Shown: one piece after another, positions 9,841 through 17,621 of the stretch
Layout of the letters: every line of letters begins with the position of its first letter
Position numbering within the stretch: position 1 is the stretch's first letter
Source: SIG603 sp964370635
GTDB taxonomy: Bacteria > Bacillota > Clostridia > Oscillospirales > Acutalibacteraceae
Length of the DNA stretch: 64,000 nt
Reading direction: 5' to 3'
Assembly: GCA_964370635.1 (NCBI GenBank)
Contig: CAYJJU010000003.1
Span: 85,834-149,833, forward strand
The notes under the pieces: generated by a model
Seen by the model: the letters and a program-made list of their open reading frames with translations, nothing else
What the model was told of the DNA's origin: nothing
The model's database searches: none
Program-made: the position numbers and the translations under genes

Positions 9841-10734
9841 TTATCCCTCCGTCCCTGTAAAGTTGAAATTATATTTTTTGACTGCTAAAACTATAAGGCA
9901 AATGAACAGTATGATTAAAATGCTAAAAATAAAATAGCTTTGCCACATTGTGGGCAAGTTGTCATAGCCAAAGCTGTGCATATGGTAGGTGGCGTGGTTA
10001 AGTGGCGACAGCCAACCCATTATTACATTTGCCTGATAAGAAAGTATGTCGGGGAGTTTTAGTATTGATTTTACGGTTTCGGGGTTTAGCAAAAAACCAT
10101 AAAGACTAAATATAAACACGGATACTATCCCTGCCATTTTGCCTTTAATTAAATTAAAAAATAGCATGATTTGTGCCATAAGAAGCGCATAGAGAAACAT
10201 GAGTATGAAAATACTTGTCATGCACTGGTATGGCCTTGTCATTTCTAAGGTAGTTACAAATGCCGGTAAAAAGGCTTCTTGCGAAGTGCCCGAGTAGGCT
10301 AAAAATGCCGCCGTTTGAGACCACATGTTTCCCACAAAACTTTGCCTCATACATATTAGAGATGTCGATAAAAGTATAAATGCCAAGTAGATAAGTGTGA
10401 CTAAAAATATGTATAAAATCTGCCCCGTGACCCAAGTTTTTCGATTTGTTCTAACAAGGTAAAACGGCGTAGCGCTCGATATAAACGGCATGTCGATGAA
10501 GAGTAATAGCAAAAGCATAGAGCTTAGCAAAATGGAGTTGCTATCGCCAAAAGTCCAAATAAATGCCTCGACAACTTGCATGGGGCTGTCGTGAGTTTGA
10601 GCCAAAGATACAGCCTTGTCAGAAAGTAAAAAGCATAAAATAAAGGCAAGAAGAAAGCTTGTGATGATGCGTGGATTTTTTTTCCAGCCTTTAAAATTGT
10701 ACTTAAGTATAGAGATAATTTGATGTATTTTCAT
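9841..10734 (-). CDS. ABC-2-like transporter membrane protein (second permease)
   Basis: A 297-residue polytopic protein with about six hydrophobic helices (for example ITSFLLAFILCFLL near 25-38, LLLLLFIDMPFI near 95, and ILIILFICLIVLAV near the C-terminus). There is no recognisable enzymatic motif. Its ATG overlaps the stop of the preceding permease (ATGA at 10731-10734), and the ATPase gene starts 3 bases after its stop. The composition and placement fit the membrane subunit of an ABC-2-type exporter, probably a heterodimer with the neighbouring permease. The substrate cannot be inferred. Confidence 0.8.
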   Translation of the reverse strand: MKIHQIISILKYNFKGWKKNPRIITSFLLAFILCFLLSDKAVSLAQTHDSPMQVVEAFIWTFGDSNSILLSSMLLLLLFIDMPFISSATPFYLVRTNRKTWVTGQILYIFLVTLIYLAFILLSTSLICMRQSFVGNMWSQTAAFLAYSGTSQEAFLPAFVTTLEMTRPYQCMTSIFILMFLYALLMAQIMLFFNLIKGKMAGIVSVFIFSLYGFLLNPETVKSILKLPDILSYQANVIMGWLSPLNHATYHMHSFGYDNLPTMWQSYFIFSILIILFICLIVLAVKKYNFNFTGTEG

Positions 10735-11498
10735 AGCCTAGCAAGCCTCCTTTTTGCAAGTAAAATAAAAATGATTGACACCAGTATAATCATCTCAAAA
10801 AGAAATAAAAGTACTCCTATATTTCCTATAGCCCAATTATCCGAGGGGCGTATCCACTCCTTTGGATAGATGACATACAAATCATTAAAGTATCGCTCAT
10901 GCAAAATAATGAGGAGGTAGTAAACGATAAAAGGCGAGGCATAAGCCATGTGTTTTGCTATTGTCGCCATGGTAAGGCCAAGGAGCGACCAAAATGCACC
11001 CGATGCAAAGTATAGCAAAATAACTCCGTATAAATCGGCTTGCAGGGCATCGGTAATAGATTTTTCTGCTAAAAGCGCCTCCATGGGCATTAGCGTCAAA
11101 CTCATTATGAAATATGAAATTAAAATTGCTATCACATAACACAGCCCTCCGCTCATAAGGCAAGAGACAAGCTTTGAAAATAGATATTTTTGGCGGCTAG
11201 TCCTTGATAAATACAGTTTAATGTAGGCGCTGTTTATATCGTCTATAAAAGAGGTGGTATAGGGTAAAGACGAAAATATGGGCAAAAGAAACAGCATGGT
11301 GTCGTTTGTGATGGAGGAGAGCAGTAAATTAAGTTTAAAATCGGCCCCAATTTTAGTCTGCCTCTCGATTACAGATGCTATTTGCTGATATGAAGACAGC
11401 AAAATTATTATGGTTATTAACGAAATTACAAATAAAAATTTCTTGCTAAAAAACGCCTGCCTAAAATCGGTAATTAAATTTCTAAGCACATAAATCAC
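10731..11498 (-). CDS. ABC-2-like transporter membrane protein (first permease)
   Basis: A polytopic protein of up to 255 residues with about six hydrophobic segments: an N-terminal helix (FLFVISLITIIILLSSY), an extracytoplasmic loop, a cluster in the middle and a C-terminal helix (NIGVLLFLFEMIILVSIIFILL). The start is uncertain: GTG at 11498 begins one base after the lipoprotein stop but lies on top of the AAGG ribosome site, whereas GTG at 11489 has better spacing (about 6 bases). It overlaps the second permease by 4 bases. It is part of the same exporter-like complex, with weak resemblance to bacteriocin self-immunity permeases by topology only. Confidence 0.78.
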   Translation of the reverse strand: MIYVLRNLITDFRQAFFSKKFLFVISLITIIILLSSYQQIASVIERQTKIGADFKLNLLLSSITNDTMLFLLPIFSSLPYTTSFIDDINSAYIKLYLSRTSRQKYLFSKLVSCLMSGGLCYVIAILISYFIMSLTLMPMEALLAEKSITDALQADLYGVILLYFASGAFWSLLGLTMATIAKHMAYASPFIVYYLLIILHERYFNDLYVIYPKEWIRPSDNWAIGNIGVLLFLFEMIILVSIIFILLAKRRLARL

Positions 11499-11499
11499 C

Positions 11500-13020
11500 T
11501 TAATATCCTTTTGCTCTGTCTATGATACTGCCGTCTAGGGCGTTTATTGTCAGATAGGTTTTGTGGTTGGCGCTTTTTGCGACTCCGTCGTCTGAAATGA
11601 TGTAATTTGATAAGTAGCTTTGCGCCGATAAGGCATCGTCTTCGCTAAACAAAACGCTTTCATATCCTGAAATGTCCCATACCGGAATGATTAAATACTC
11701 CTCCTCATGGCCTTGTCGCATTACCCTTGCCATGCCGAGTTTTACCGAGTCAATTACAATGGTTTTTTCGCTAAGTTCTAGCGCTATGTCTAGCCCCGTG
11801 AGCTGTTTTTCTATATCAAGACTGCCCACCGACAAAAATATTTGCTTTTCAAGAGTTTCCTGTACTTTGTCAAAAGACATGAGCTCAACATTTTCTGAGA
11901 CTATTTCTTTTATCTTAGACGGACCTTGCCACTCGAAAAAAACAAGTCCGTCGTTTGTGATGATTATTTTTACGTATTCGTTTTGGACGGCGGGGTTAAA
12001 ATACATTTCCCTGCCCTCGTCGGTGTTTAAATCGTAAAGCAAAACATTCTCTGCCACGCCGTTTAGCTCTCTTGTGAATGTGAAAATATATGCAGGTCGA
12101 TTTTCTTGAAATTCACCGTTTTCGTCTTGTACCATTTCGTATCCGTCTAAAGTGTGGCTTAAAACAAAATAGTCAAGACCCATGCTTGCCATCGTGTTTT
12201 GCGCATCTTCTAGCGCTGTATCTAAAGAAATGCCGTCGCTATCATAAATCACGTCAGGGTCTTTTGGTAAAATATTGGTATTAAAGCCCTTTTGTCCTAA
12301 ATATTTAGAATAAGTTGCGCTGTCTTCTGTGATGTGAAGCTCAACCGTAAAGCCATCGTCTGTGCCTGTTCCGACAATTTCTTTTTTGTTTGAAGACGCC
12401 CTTATCATGTCCATTTCGGCTTCAAATGCCTCTTCTTCTTCCTGAGTTAGACCCTCGGGTGTTTCGGGGAGGCTTTTTTCTATATCAATTTCCTTAAATG
12501 TTTTTGATGTCTTAGTTAAATCAAGAGTTTCGGGGGCTTCGTTGTACCAATTTTGCCATTTTTCAAGATTTTCTAAATCTTTTTGCTGTGGTTCATCGGA
12601 GTCGTTGATGATTTTTTGTAGCTCTAAAATTAATTGTTCGGTCTCTGCCTTTGTCTTATAGTCCCACTCAAGCTCCTCGTAAAGCACAGTGTCGCCAATT
12701 AATTTATCCCAAATTTTATCTGCGGTCTCTTGCGATATCTCCTCGGGCACTACGCTTGCGACGGAATACCGAGTGCTGTCTGGAACATCTACATTCGCAC
12801 TTACCGATAGGCTAAGCCCATTTTTTTCTGATGAGCTTTCAAGCGTCTGTGGTGCTTCATAAGCCCCGATGTTTGCCGCGTCGCTTTTTTCGTCTATTGT
12901 CTGCTCTAGGGTCACATCGCCTTTTCCTATAACAATTTCATTTGTGGGAGTTTCCATACAAGCCGTAAGCAGGCTTGCAAGCAGTGTGAGTGCAATTATA
13001 CTAATAAATTTTCTTTTCAT
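11500..13020 (-). CDS. Secreted lipoprotein, DUF6034-like, first gene of ABC operon
   Basis: A 506-residue lipoprotein with lipobox LLTAC (Cys21). The exported part is acidic, with a helical stretch at ~120-215 and beta-rich C-terminal repeats; the overall look recalls the DUF6034 lipoproteins of Clostridia, a family of unknown function (assignment by memory, unverified). It is the first gene of the operon and its upstream region holds a TTACA direct repeat shared with the regulator promoter. As an extracellular lipoprotein beside an exporter and a membrane-anchored CARDB-like protein, it could be a sensor, a target-binding immunity protein or a cargo chaperone. No catalytic motif was seen. 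Confidence 0.7.
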   Translation of the reverse strand: MKRKFISIIALTLLASLLTACMETPTNEIVIGKGDVTLEQTIDEKSDAANIGAYEAPQTLESSSEKNGLSLSVSANVDVPDSTRYSVASVVPEEISQETADKIWDKLIGDTVLYEELEWDYKTKAETEQLILELQKIINDSDEPQQKDLENLEKWQNWYNEAPETLDLTKTSKTFKEIDIEKSLPETPEGLTQEEEEAFEAEMDMIRASSNKKEIVGTGTDDGFTVELHITEDSATYSKYLGQKGFNTNILPKDPDVIYDSDGISLDTALEDAQNTMASMGLDYFVLSHTLDGYEMVQDENGEFQENRPAYIFTFTRELNGVAENVLLYDLNTDEGREMYFNPAVQNEYVKIIITNDGLVFFEWQGPSKIKEIVSENVELMSFDKVQETLEKQIFLSVGSLDIEKQLTGLDIALELSEKTIVIDSVKLGMARVMRQGHEEEYLIIPVWDISGYESVLFSEDDALSAQSYLSNYIISDDGVAKSANHKTYLTINALDGSIIDRAKGY

Positions 13021-13090
13021 GATTTTTCTCGCTTTCTTAAATTGATGTTTTAAGTATAAGCCGTATAAAAATAAAAAACTATCAATTACT

Positions 13091-13106
13091 TGTAACTTAA
13101 ATGTAA
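13091..13106 (-). promoter_or_regulatory. Direct-repeat operator TTACA-N6-TTACA before the lipoprotein/ABC operon
   Basis: On the minus strand two TTACA pentamers lie 11 bp apart (plus-strand TGTAA at 13091-13095 and 13102-13106), ~70 bp upstream of the lipoprotein start. The same arrangement precedes the response regulator gene (15216-15231). OmpR/PhoP-family regulators bind direct repeats with this period (B. subtilis PhoP boxes are TTAACA-like). The half-site near the gene sits about 18 bp before an AT-rich -10-like stretch (13067-13072), as expected of an activator covering a weak -35. Confidence 0.6.
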
Positions 13107-13110
13107 TCTC

Positions 13111-13141
13111 TAGCCGAGCTCAGATTATATGAACTCGGCTA
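13111..13141 (-). terminator. Hairpin overlapping the kinase stop codon
   Basis: An inverted repeat of 8 bp, TAGCCGAG (13111-13118) with CTCGGCTA (13134-13141), includes the stop codon of the histidine kinase gene. There is no strong T-run on the minus strand, so it may be a weak terminator or an mRNA-end stabiliser between the regulatory pair and the ABC operon. Confidence 0.5.
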
Positions 13142-14497
13142 AACTATAAGCTTAAAAGTCGTACCCTTGTCGGGTTCACTGTTTACCTCAATTTTTATGT
13201 CTTGCACCTCACATATCTTTTTTATGAGGGTAAGGCCAAGGCCACTTCCGCCCTGCTTTTTACTGCGAGATTTATCCACCATGAAAAACGGTTCAAAAAT
13301 GCGCCCTATCAAGTCCTTTTCTATTCCTTTGCCCGTGTCTTTAATTTCTATAAAATTCTCTTTTGATGACAGGGTGATTATGCGGTTTTCTGTGTGAAAT
13401 GACTTGCTCGCATTGTCGACTAGATTTGCAATTGCTATTTTGCTAAGGTTATAATTTAAGCACATATATTCTGTTTCACAGTTTATATTAAGTGTTGCGT
13501 TTCGCTCCTTTAAGACATCGCTTAACTGGCTGTGCACTTCCTCAAACAAAGTCTTCATGCACACATTTTCTTTTGAAGCAGCCTCTTCTAAAGAAAGCAG
13601 GGTAAGCAGGCTTTGCACCATTTTATTTAGCCAGTTGCACTGGTTTTCTATACGACTTAAAGAGTTTTCTTTTTCATCGGCCGTCAAATTGCCTTCTTGC
13701 AAAAGTTTTGTGTGAAGCGACATGACCGTAAGCGGTGTTTTAAATTCATGGCTAACCCCGCTTATAAATAATTTTTGGCGCTGACTTATCTCTGTTAGAT
13801 ACGAAACATGCCCCTCAACCGCCTGCGCCATTATGTTAAAATCCCTTGCTAAGTCGTAAAGCTCGTCCTTTGTTGTGACATTTACCCGTGAGCCGTACTC
13901 CCCGCTTGCTATAGTTTTAGCGGTTTTAGCAAGCGTCATAATCGGCTTTAATTGCCTTTTCATAAAGCACAAAATCATTATTGTTCCGACTAAAATGCCC
14001 ACTACTATTACGGCGAGCATGGTAATTATCATGTCCCTTACGCTTTCATCGATATTGGTAAGGTCTTCTACCGTGTAAACCGTGTATGTTTCGCCACTGA
14101 CGGACATTGTTTCTGCTATAATTAAAACGCTAGTGCCGTTAATATTGCCTTGATAGGATTTATTACTGCTTACATCTAAGTAATCCTTAGGATTTATAGC
14201 AAGGCTTGAAGACAGTAGCTCGTCGCCCTGCATCAAGACAGAAAAAGTGTCTGAAAACTGATTAAAACAGTATTTTATTGTCGAATACTGTATAAGCTCG
14301 CTTTGACTGTCCTCCCTATAATAATTTGCCATCTGTGTTACAGACAGTATTAAATTGTCCTGCTTTGTTTTCATTTCATAAAGCTTTAAATCTATCATTT
14401 GATTTTTAAAATTAACCAGTAAAAATGCAGAGCAAAGGCTTACTATGATGACTAAAACACAAATAGATATGAGGGCTGTTTTTTGCCATAGTTTCAT
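13139..14497 (-). CDS. Sensor histidine kinase (HisKA class)
   Basis: A 452-residue transmembrane kinase. TM1 is at ~10-29, an extracellular domain spans ~30-155, TM2 is at ~157-178, then a HAMP domain (ending before ISQRQKLFISGVSHEFKTP), a HisKA phosphoacceptor His250 in SGVSHEFKTPLTV and a HATPase_c with the G1 box IEIKDTGKGI and the G2 box GGSGLGLTLIKKI. Its start codon overlaps the stop of the regulator gene, so it is translated from the same mRNA. It is the sensor for the downstream ABC/lipoprotein operon by position, like kinase-regulator pairs that guard antimicrobial-peptide or cell-wall stress transporters; the stimulus is unknown. Confidence 0.92.
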   Translation of the reverse strand: MKLWQKTALISICVLVIIVSLCSAFLLVNFKNQMIDLKLYEMKTKQDNLILSVTQMANYYREDSQSELIQYSTIKYCFNQFSDTFSVLMQGDELLSSSLAINPKDYLDVSSNKSYQGNINGTSVLIIAETMSVSGETYTVYTVEDLTNIDESVRDMIITMLAVIVVGILVGTIMILCFMKRQLKPIMTLAKTAKTIASGEYGSRVNVTTKDELYDLARDFNIMAQAVEGHVSYLTEISQRQKLFISGVSHEFKTPLTVMSLHTKLLQEGNLTADEKENSLSRIENQCNWLNKMVQSLLTLLSLEEAASKENVCMKTLFEEVHSQLSDVLKERNATLNINCETEYMCLNYNLSKIAIANLVDNASKSFHTENRIITLSSKENFIEIKDTGKGIEKDLIGRIFEPFFMVDKSRSKKQGGSGLGLTLIKKICEVQDIKIEVNSEPDKGTTFKLIV

Positions 14498-15159
14498 TAT
14501 CGCTCCTCCAATCTATACCCTTGTTTTGGAATGGATTTAATAAAGTCTGAAAGGTCAAGTTTTTTTCTTAAACTCGATATCTTAACATCAATGGCACGGG
14601 TTTCGCCTGCGTAATCAAATCCCCAAACTTCTAAAAGCAGTCTATCCCTTGAAACGGTTAAGTTCTTGTTTTTAAGCAGCATATATAAAACATCAAATTC
14701 CATGGGCTGTAAATCTATTATTTCACCGCCCTTAGTCACAATTCTCGTGTCTATGTCTAGTTTTACATCATTTACCGTGTATATGGTGTTGAGCTTTCCC
14801 GTGCGCTTTAATATTTTTTCTATTCTAACCATAAGGGACAGCATGTCAAAGGGCTTTGTTATATAGTCCTCCGCTCCGTCACGAAGACCCTTGATTTCAG
14901 AGGCAGAGTCCGTTTTTGCCGTCATATAAATGACGGGTATATTGTATTTTTTCATATATTCTAACAGCTCAAAACCGTCTATATTAGGTAGCATGATATC
15001 AAGTATCGCCAAATCAAAGCTGTGGTCGTTTTCAAGATATAAAACTGCGTCCAAGCCGTCGTCAAAAGATTTATAGTCATATCCCACAAATTGCAGATTA
15101 AGGCAAACTGCTTCTGCAATGCCATAGTCATCCTCCACAATTAAAATTCTGTTTTTCAT
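14497..15159 (-). CDS. OmpR/PhoB-family response regulator
   Basis: A 220-residue regulator with receiver domain (VEDD, phosphoacceptor Asp54 in AILDIMLP, Thr in YMTAK, Lys in ITKPFD) and a winged-helix Trans_reg_C domain (LQPMEFDVLYMLLKNKN, ending in KQGYRLEE). ATG 15159 is chosen because GGGGG lies 5 bases in front; an in-frame TTG four codons earlier has no such site. It is coupled to the downstream kinase. The TTACA-N6-TTACA repeat ahead of both this gene and the lipoprotein operon suggests it binds both and controls itself. Confidence 0.93.
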   Translation of the reverse strand: MKNRILIVEDDYGIAEAVCLNLQFVGYDYKSFDDGLDAVLYLENDHSFDLAILDIMLPNIDGFELLEYMKKYNIPVIYMTAKTDSASEIKGLRDGAEDYITKPFDMLSLMVRIEKILKRTGKLNTIYTVNDVKLDIDTRIVTKGGEIIDLQPMEFDVLYMLLKNKNLTVSRDRLLLEVWGFDYAGETRAIDVKISSLRKKLDLSDFIKSIPKQGYRLEER

Positions 15160-15215
15160 AATTACCCCCAAAAAAATTCTACTCTACTATTTTATCATAC
15201 AGGCGCAAGTTTTTT

Positions 15216-15231
15216 TGTAATTTTTTTGTAA
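15216..15231 (-). promoter_or_regulatory. Direct-repeat operator TTACA-N6-TTACA before the response regulator gene
   Basis: Plus-strand TGTAA occurs at 15216-15220 and 15227-15231, an 11-bp period identical to that ahead of the ABC operon at 13091-13106. It stands ~57 bp upstream of the regulator ATG, ahead of -10-like sequences TATGAT (15194-15199) and TAAAAT (15189-15194) on the minus strand. It is a candidate autoregulatory site. Confidence 0.6.
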
Positions 15232-15269
15232 TTTCATTTTTTATTTTACTTGATAAATTGCACAAACAA

Positions 15270-15297
15270 AAAAATCAGCCATTACTGACTGATTTTT
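15270..15297 (-). terminator. Intrinsic terminator of the sugar transporter operon
   Basis: The inverted repeat AAAAATCAG (15270-15278) with CTGATTTTT (15289-15297) sits just after the MalG-like gene on the minus strand and has A/T tracts on both sides. It can also stop transcripts from the plus side. Confidence 0.75.
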
Positions 15298-15320
15298 TAA
15301 GACGTCACGAAGACGCCAAT

Positions 15321-16625
15321 TTATTCTTTTACTCCGGAACTGATGACGCTTTGCTTTATTTGTCTTGAGAATAATATTGCCACAGCTATAATTGGAATCA
15401 TAACGGTAACCGAAAGGCCCATTATAAAGTTTGTGTCTACTACTGATGACAATTGGAATATTGCCAAGTTGAGCGTCCATAGGTCGGTGTCTCTTGTGGC
15501 AAGAAGATACCAGAAGAAATCGTTCCAGCCGCTGATAAATGATTGTATTGCTATTAATGCTATAATCGGTTTGCTCATCGGTAAGCATATGCGTATAAAT
15601 GAGTACCATGCGCCTGCGCCGTCAATTTGAGCCGCCTCGTAATAGCTTTTTGGAATTTGACTGAAAAAGCCCTTGTATAAGAAAATATAAAATGGCGACG
15701 GCAAAAGCCATGGGAATAGCATAGCGCCATAGTTATTAAACATTCCCAAATCTTCCATAAGTACCAGCTGCGGTACCATTATAGAAACAAAGGGTATCAT
15801 CATGGTTATCAAGAAGAAGTTCATTATGTATTTTGCCATTCTTTTTGAGAACATGGTGACCAAGGCGTAGGCCGTTATTGCCGGTATGATTATTTGACAT
15901 ATCATTGCAAATCCCACGGTGAGGAGGGTATTTAGCATAAAGGCGAAAAAGCCTAAGCTTTCTATTTTTTCAGAGCCGCTAAATGCATACGCAGGGTAGG
16001 ACATGTAATATTTGTAATTTTCAAGCTTGTTCATAAAATTTGAAGGCTTTGTGCTCACTTCTACCGTGGAGGCAGTAAGTAATTCTTTCTCTTCAAATTC
16101 ATCTGCCAAATCCTGTGTCACTTCATTTGATGCGTCTGGCAATTGGGTGTCTACATCTATTCCGTTTTCATCGTATGTATAACCGATATTGTTAAGCACG
16201 GTCAAATGTTGGTCGTCTTTTAATAGGCCATCTCGTTTTAGGGTGTAGGACTTATATATTCCAAACTTAAACTCTTGTTGTAGCGCCAAAAAATGAATGT
16301 TGGCATGGAATACGCAGTCGTCTCCTTTAAGGGAAAAAACCTCTACACGCTCGACATCTGCCTGTCTGTTTTCATAGTAGCCTGCAAACAAGGCCATTGC
16401 CGAGTCGTCAAGAATTTCTTTTTCTGTAGCATCTTCATCAAAGTCTAGTCTAAGTTGCAGATGCTGTCCCTCTGACGGTATAAGTTTGGGTGTAGGTCCG
16501 TAGATGTCTTCATAAGATTGGAAAGACAGCGACACTGTATATAGCACGGGCAAAAGTGTTAGCAGTGTGGACAAGGCCAAAAAACAAACTATACCAATTT
16601 GTGTAAGCCTTTCTTTGTTTTTCAT
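15321..16625 (-). CDS. MalG-type carbohydrate ABC permease with a large inserted extracytoplasmic domain
   Basis: A 434-residue permease, about 150 residues longer than typical MalG relatives (~280). TM1 is at ~8-33; an acidic, mostly soluble insertion then occupies about residues 52-198 before the usual LENYKYYMSYPAYAF stretch and five more helices. The EAA loop is intact (YEAAQIDGAGAWYSFIRICLP), so it should couple to an ATPase. By topology the insertion lies outside the membrane, in the loop that faces the binding protein. It is the third gene of a binding protein-MalF-MalG operon; the ATPase is not encoded here and is probably a shared MsmX/MalK-like protein. The continuous frame with normal helices on both sides argues against a frameshift artefact. 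Confidence 0.9.
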   Translation of the reverse strand: MKNKERLTQIGIVCFLALSTLLTLLPVLYTVSLSFQSYEDIYGPTPKLIPSEGQHLQLRLDFDEDATEKEILDDSAMALFAGYYENRQADVERVEVFSLKGDDCVFHANIHFLALQQEFKFGIYKSYTLKRDGLLKDDQHLTVLNNIGYTYDENGIDVDTQLPDASNEVTQDLADEFEEKELLTASTVEVSTKPSNFMNKLENYKYYMSYPAYAFSGSEKIESLGFFAFMLNTLLTVGFAMICQIIIPAITAYALVTMFSKRMAKYIMNFFLITMMIPFVSIMVPQLVLMEDLGMFNNYGAMLFPWLLPSPFYIFLYKGFFSQIPKSYYEAAQIDGAGAWYSFIRICLPMSKPIIALIAIQSFISGWNDFFWYLLATRDTDLWTLNLAIFQLSSVVDTNFIMGLSVTVMIPIIAVAILFSRQIKQSVISSGVKE

Positions 16626-16637
16626 AAACTTTCCCCC

Positions 16638-17531
16638 TTATGTTTCTTTGCTTTCCATATTCATTTGAACCATGGTTATTATCGCTATAAGTACAAGTAA
16701 GACCAAGGCCGCCGCACTGGCTCGCCCGTAATCAAACCTTTCATTGACTTGGTTGTATATAAACAGGCCTATAGAGTTTGATGCACCTGCAGGTCCGCCG
16801 CCGGAGTATTGGTATATATTATCCATTATCTGCAAAGACCATATAGTCGTCATTATCATTTGTATTTTAATTAAAAATTTTATATTAGGTAAAATTATGT
16901 ACCAAATATTTTGTATGCGTGTACAGCCGTCTATCTTTGCCGCTTCTTGTATTTCTGTTGAAACACCCATGATTGCGGACAGATAAAGGATAACACTTAT
17001 TCCGCCCCCTAAAATACCGGGGAAAATAATGCAAAACTTAACAAAATTTGGGTCTCCAAGCCACATCTGCGGTTCAATGCCCAGATGGCCGAGAAGGCTG
17101 TTTGCCGGACCGTTTTGAACGTCCCAAATCCATTTCCAAATAACAATCATAACCGTTCCCGGGACAACAGATGGAATTATATAAAGGGTAGAAAATAAAT
17201 TTCTGCCTATTTTTACTTGGCTTAAAAACAAAGCCTGTACAATAGGAACCCAAAATGTAAGTAAAAATGTTAAAAGAACAAAAATAATTGTGTTGGAAAA
17301 CGCCGTCCAAAATTCTGAGCTTGTAAAAAGAAACTGAAAATTTTGAAGCCCGACGAATTCACCCGGTGGATTTGCCGTATCGTACTGAAAAAAAGACCAT
17401 AACAAAGATTGCCCTATGGTATAGTATCTAAGTAGCAATGTAATGGCAATGGCAGGCAAAACAAAAAGCCACGGCGTCAAAACTCTCTTTATTTTATTTG
17501 CTTTTCCTTCCAAAGTGCCTGATAATTTCAT
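16638..17531 (-). CDS. MalF-type carbohydrate ABC permease
   Basis: A 297-residue permease of the LacF/MalF kind with six helices and the EAA loop IQEAAKIDGCTRIQNIWYIILP. ATG 17531 is taken as start because AAAGGAG lies 8 bases before it; the in-frame GTG at 17540 overlaps that site. It lies 12 bases ahead of the MalG-like gene and behind the binding protein gene on the minus strand. It forms the channel with the MalG-like subunit for import of a sugar or oligosaccharide. No ATPase gene is present in the operon, as is common for Firmicute CUT1 transporters served by one shared ATPase. Confidence 0.92.
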   Translation of the reverse strand: MKLSGTLEGKANKIKRVLTPWLFVLPAIAITLLLRYYTIGQSLLWSFFQYDTANPPGEFVGLQNFQFLFTSSEFWTAFSNTIIFVLLTFLLTFWVPIVQALFLSQVKIGRNLFSTLYIIPSVVPGTVMIVIWKWIWDVQNGPANSLLGHLGIEPQMWLGDPNFVKFCIIFPGILGGGISVILYLSAIMGVSTEIQEAAKIDGCTRIQNIWYIILPNIKFLIKIQMIMTTIWSLQIMDNIYQYSGGGPAGASNSIGLFIYNQVNERFDYGRASAAALVLLVLIAIITMVQMNMESKET

Positions 17532-17564
17532 GACTACCACTCCTTTATCCGTGATTAATTATGA

Positions 17565-17596
17565 CAAAGGAGCTGTATAACTTAACAGCCCCTTTG
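17565..17596 (-). other. Intercistronic hairpin between binding protein and permease genes
   Basis: CAAAGGAGCTGT (17565-17576) pairs with ACAGCCCCTTTG (17585-17596) with one mismatch. No T-run follows on the minus strand, so it more likely protects the binding protein mRNA 3' end and lowers permease expression, as at malE-malF junctions, than fully terminates. The position is seen; the role is inferred. Confidence 0.5.
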
Positions 17597-17621
17597 AGCA
17601 TACTTGCCAAAATATATTATT

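Noticed and set aside
15780..16480. Possible frameshift or gene fusion explaining the long MalG-like protein
   Set aside because: The reading frame is continuous with normal membrane helices on both sides and codon use that does not change.
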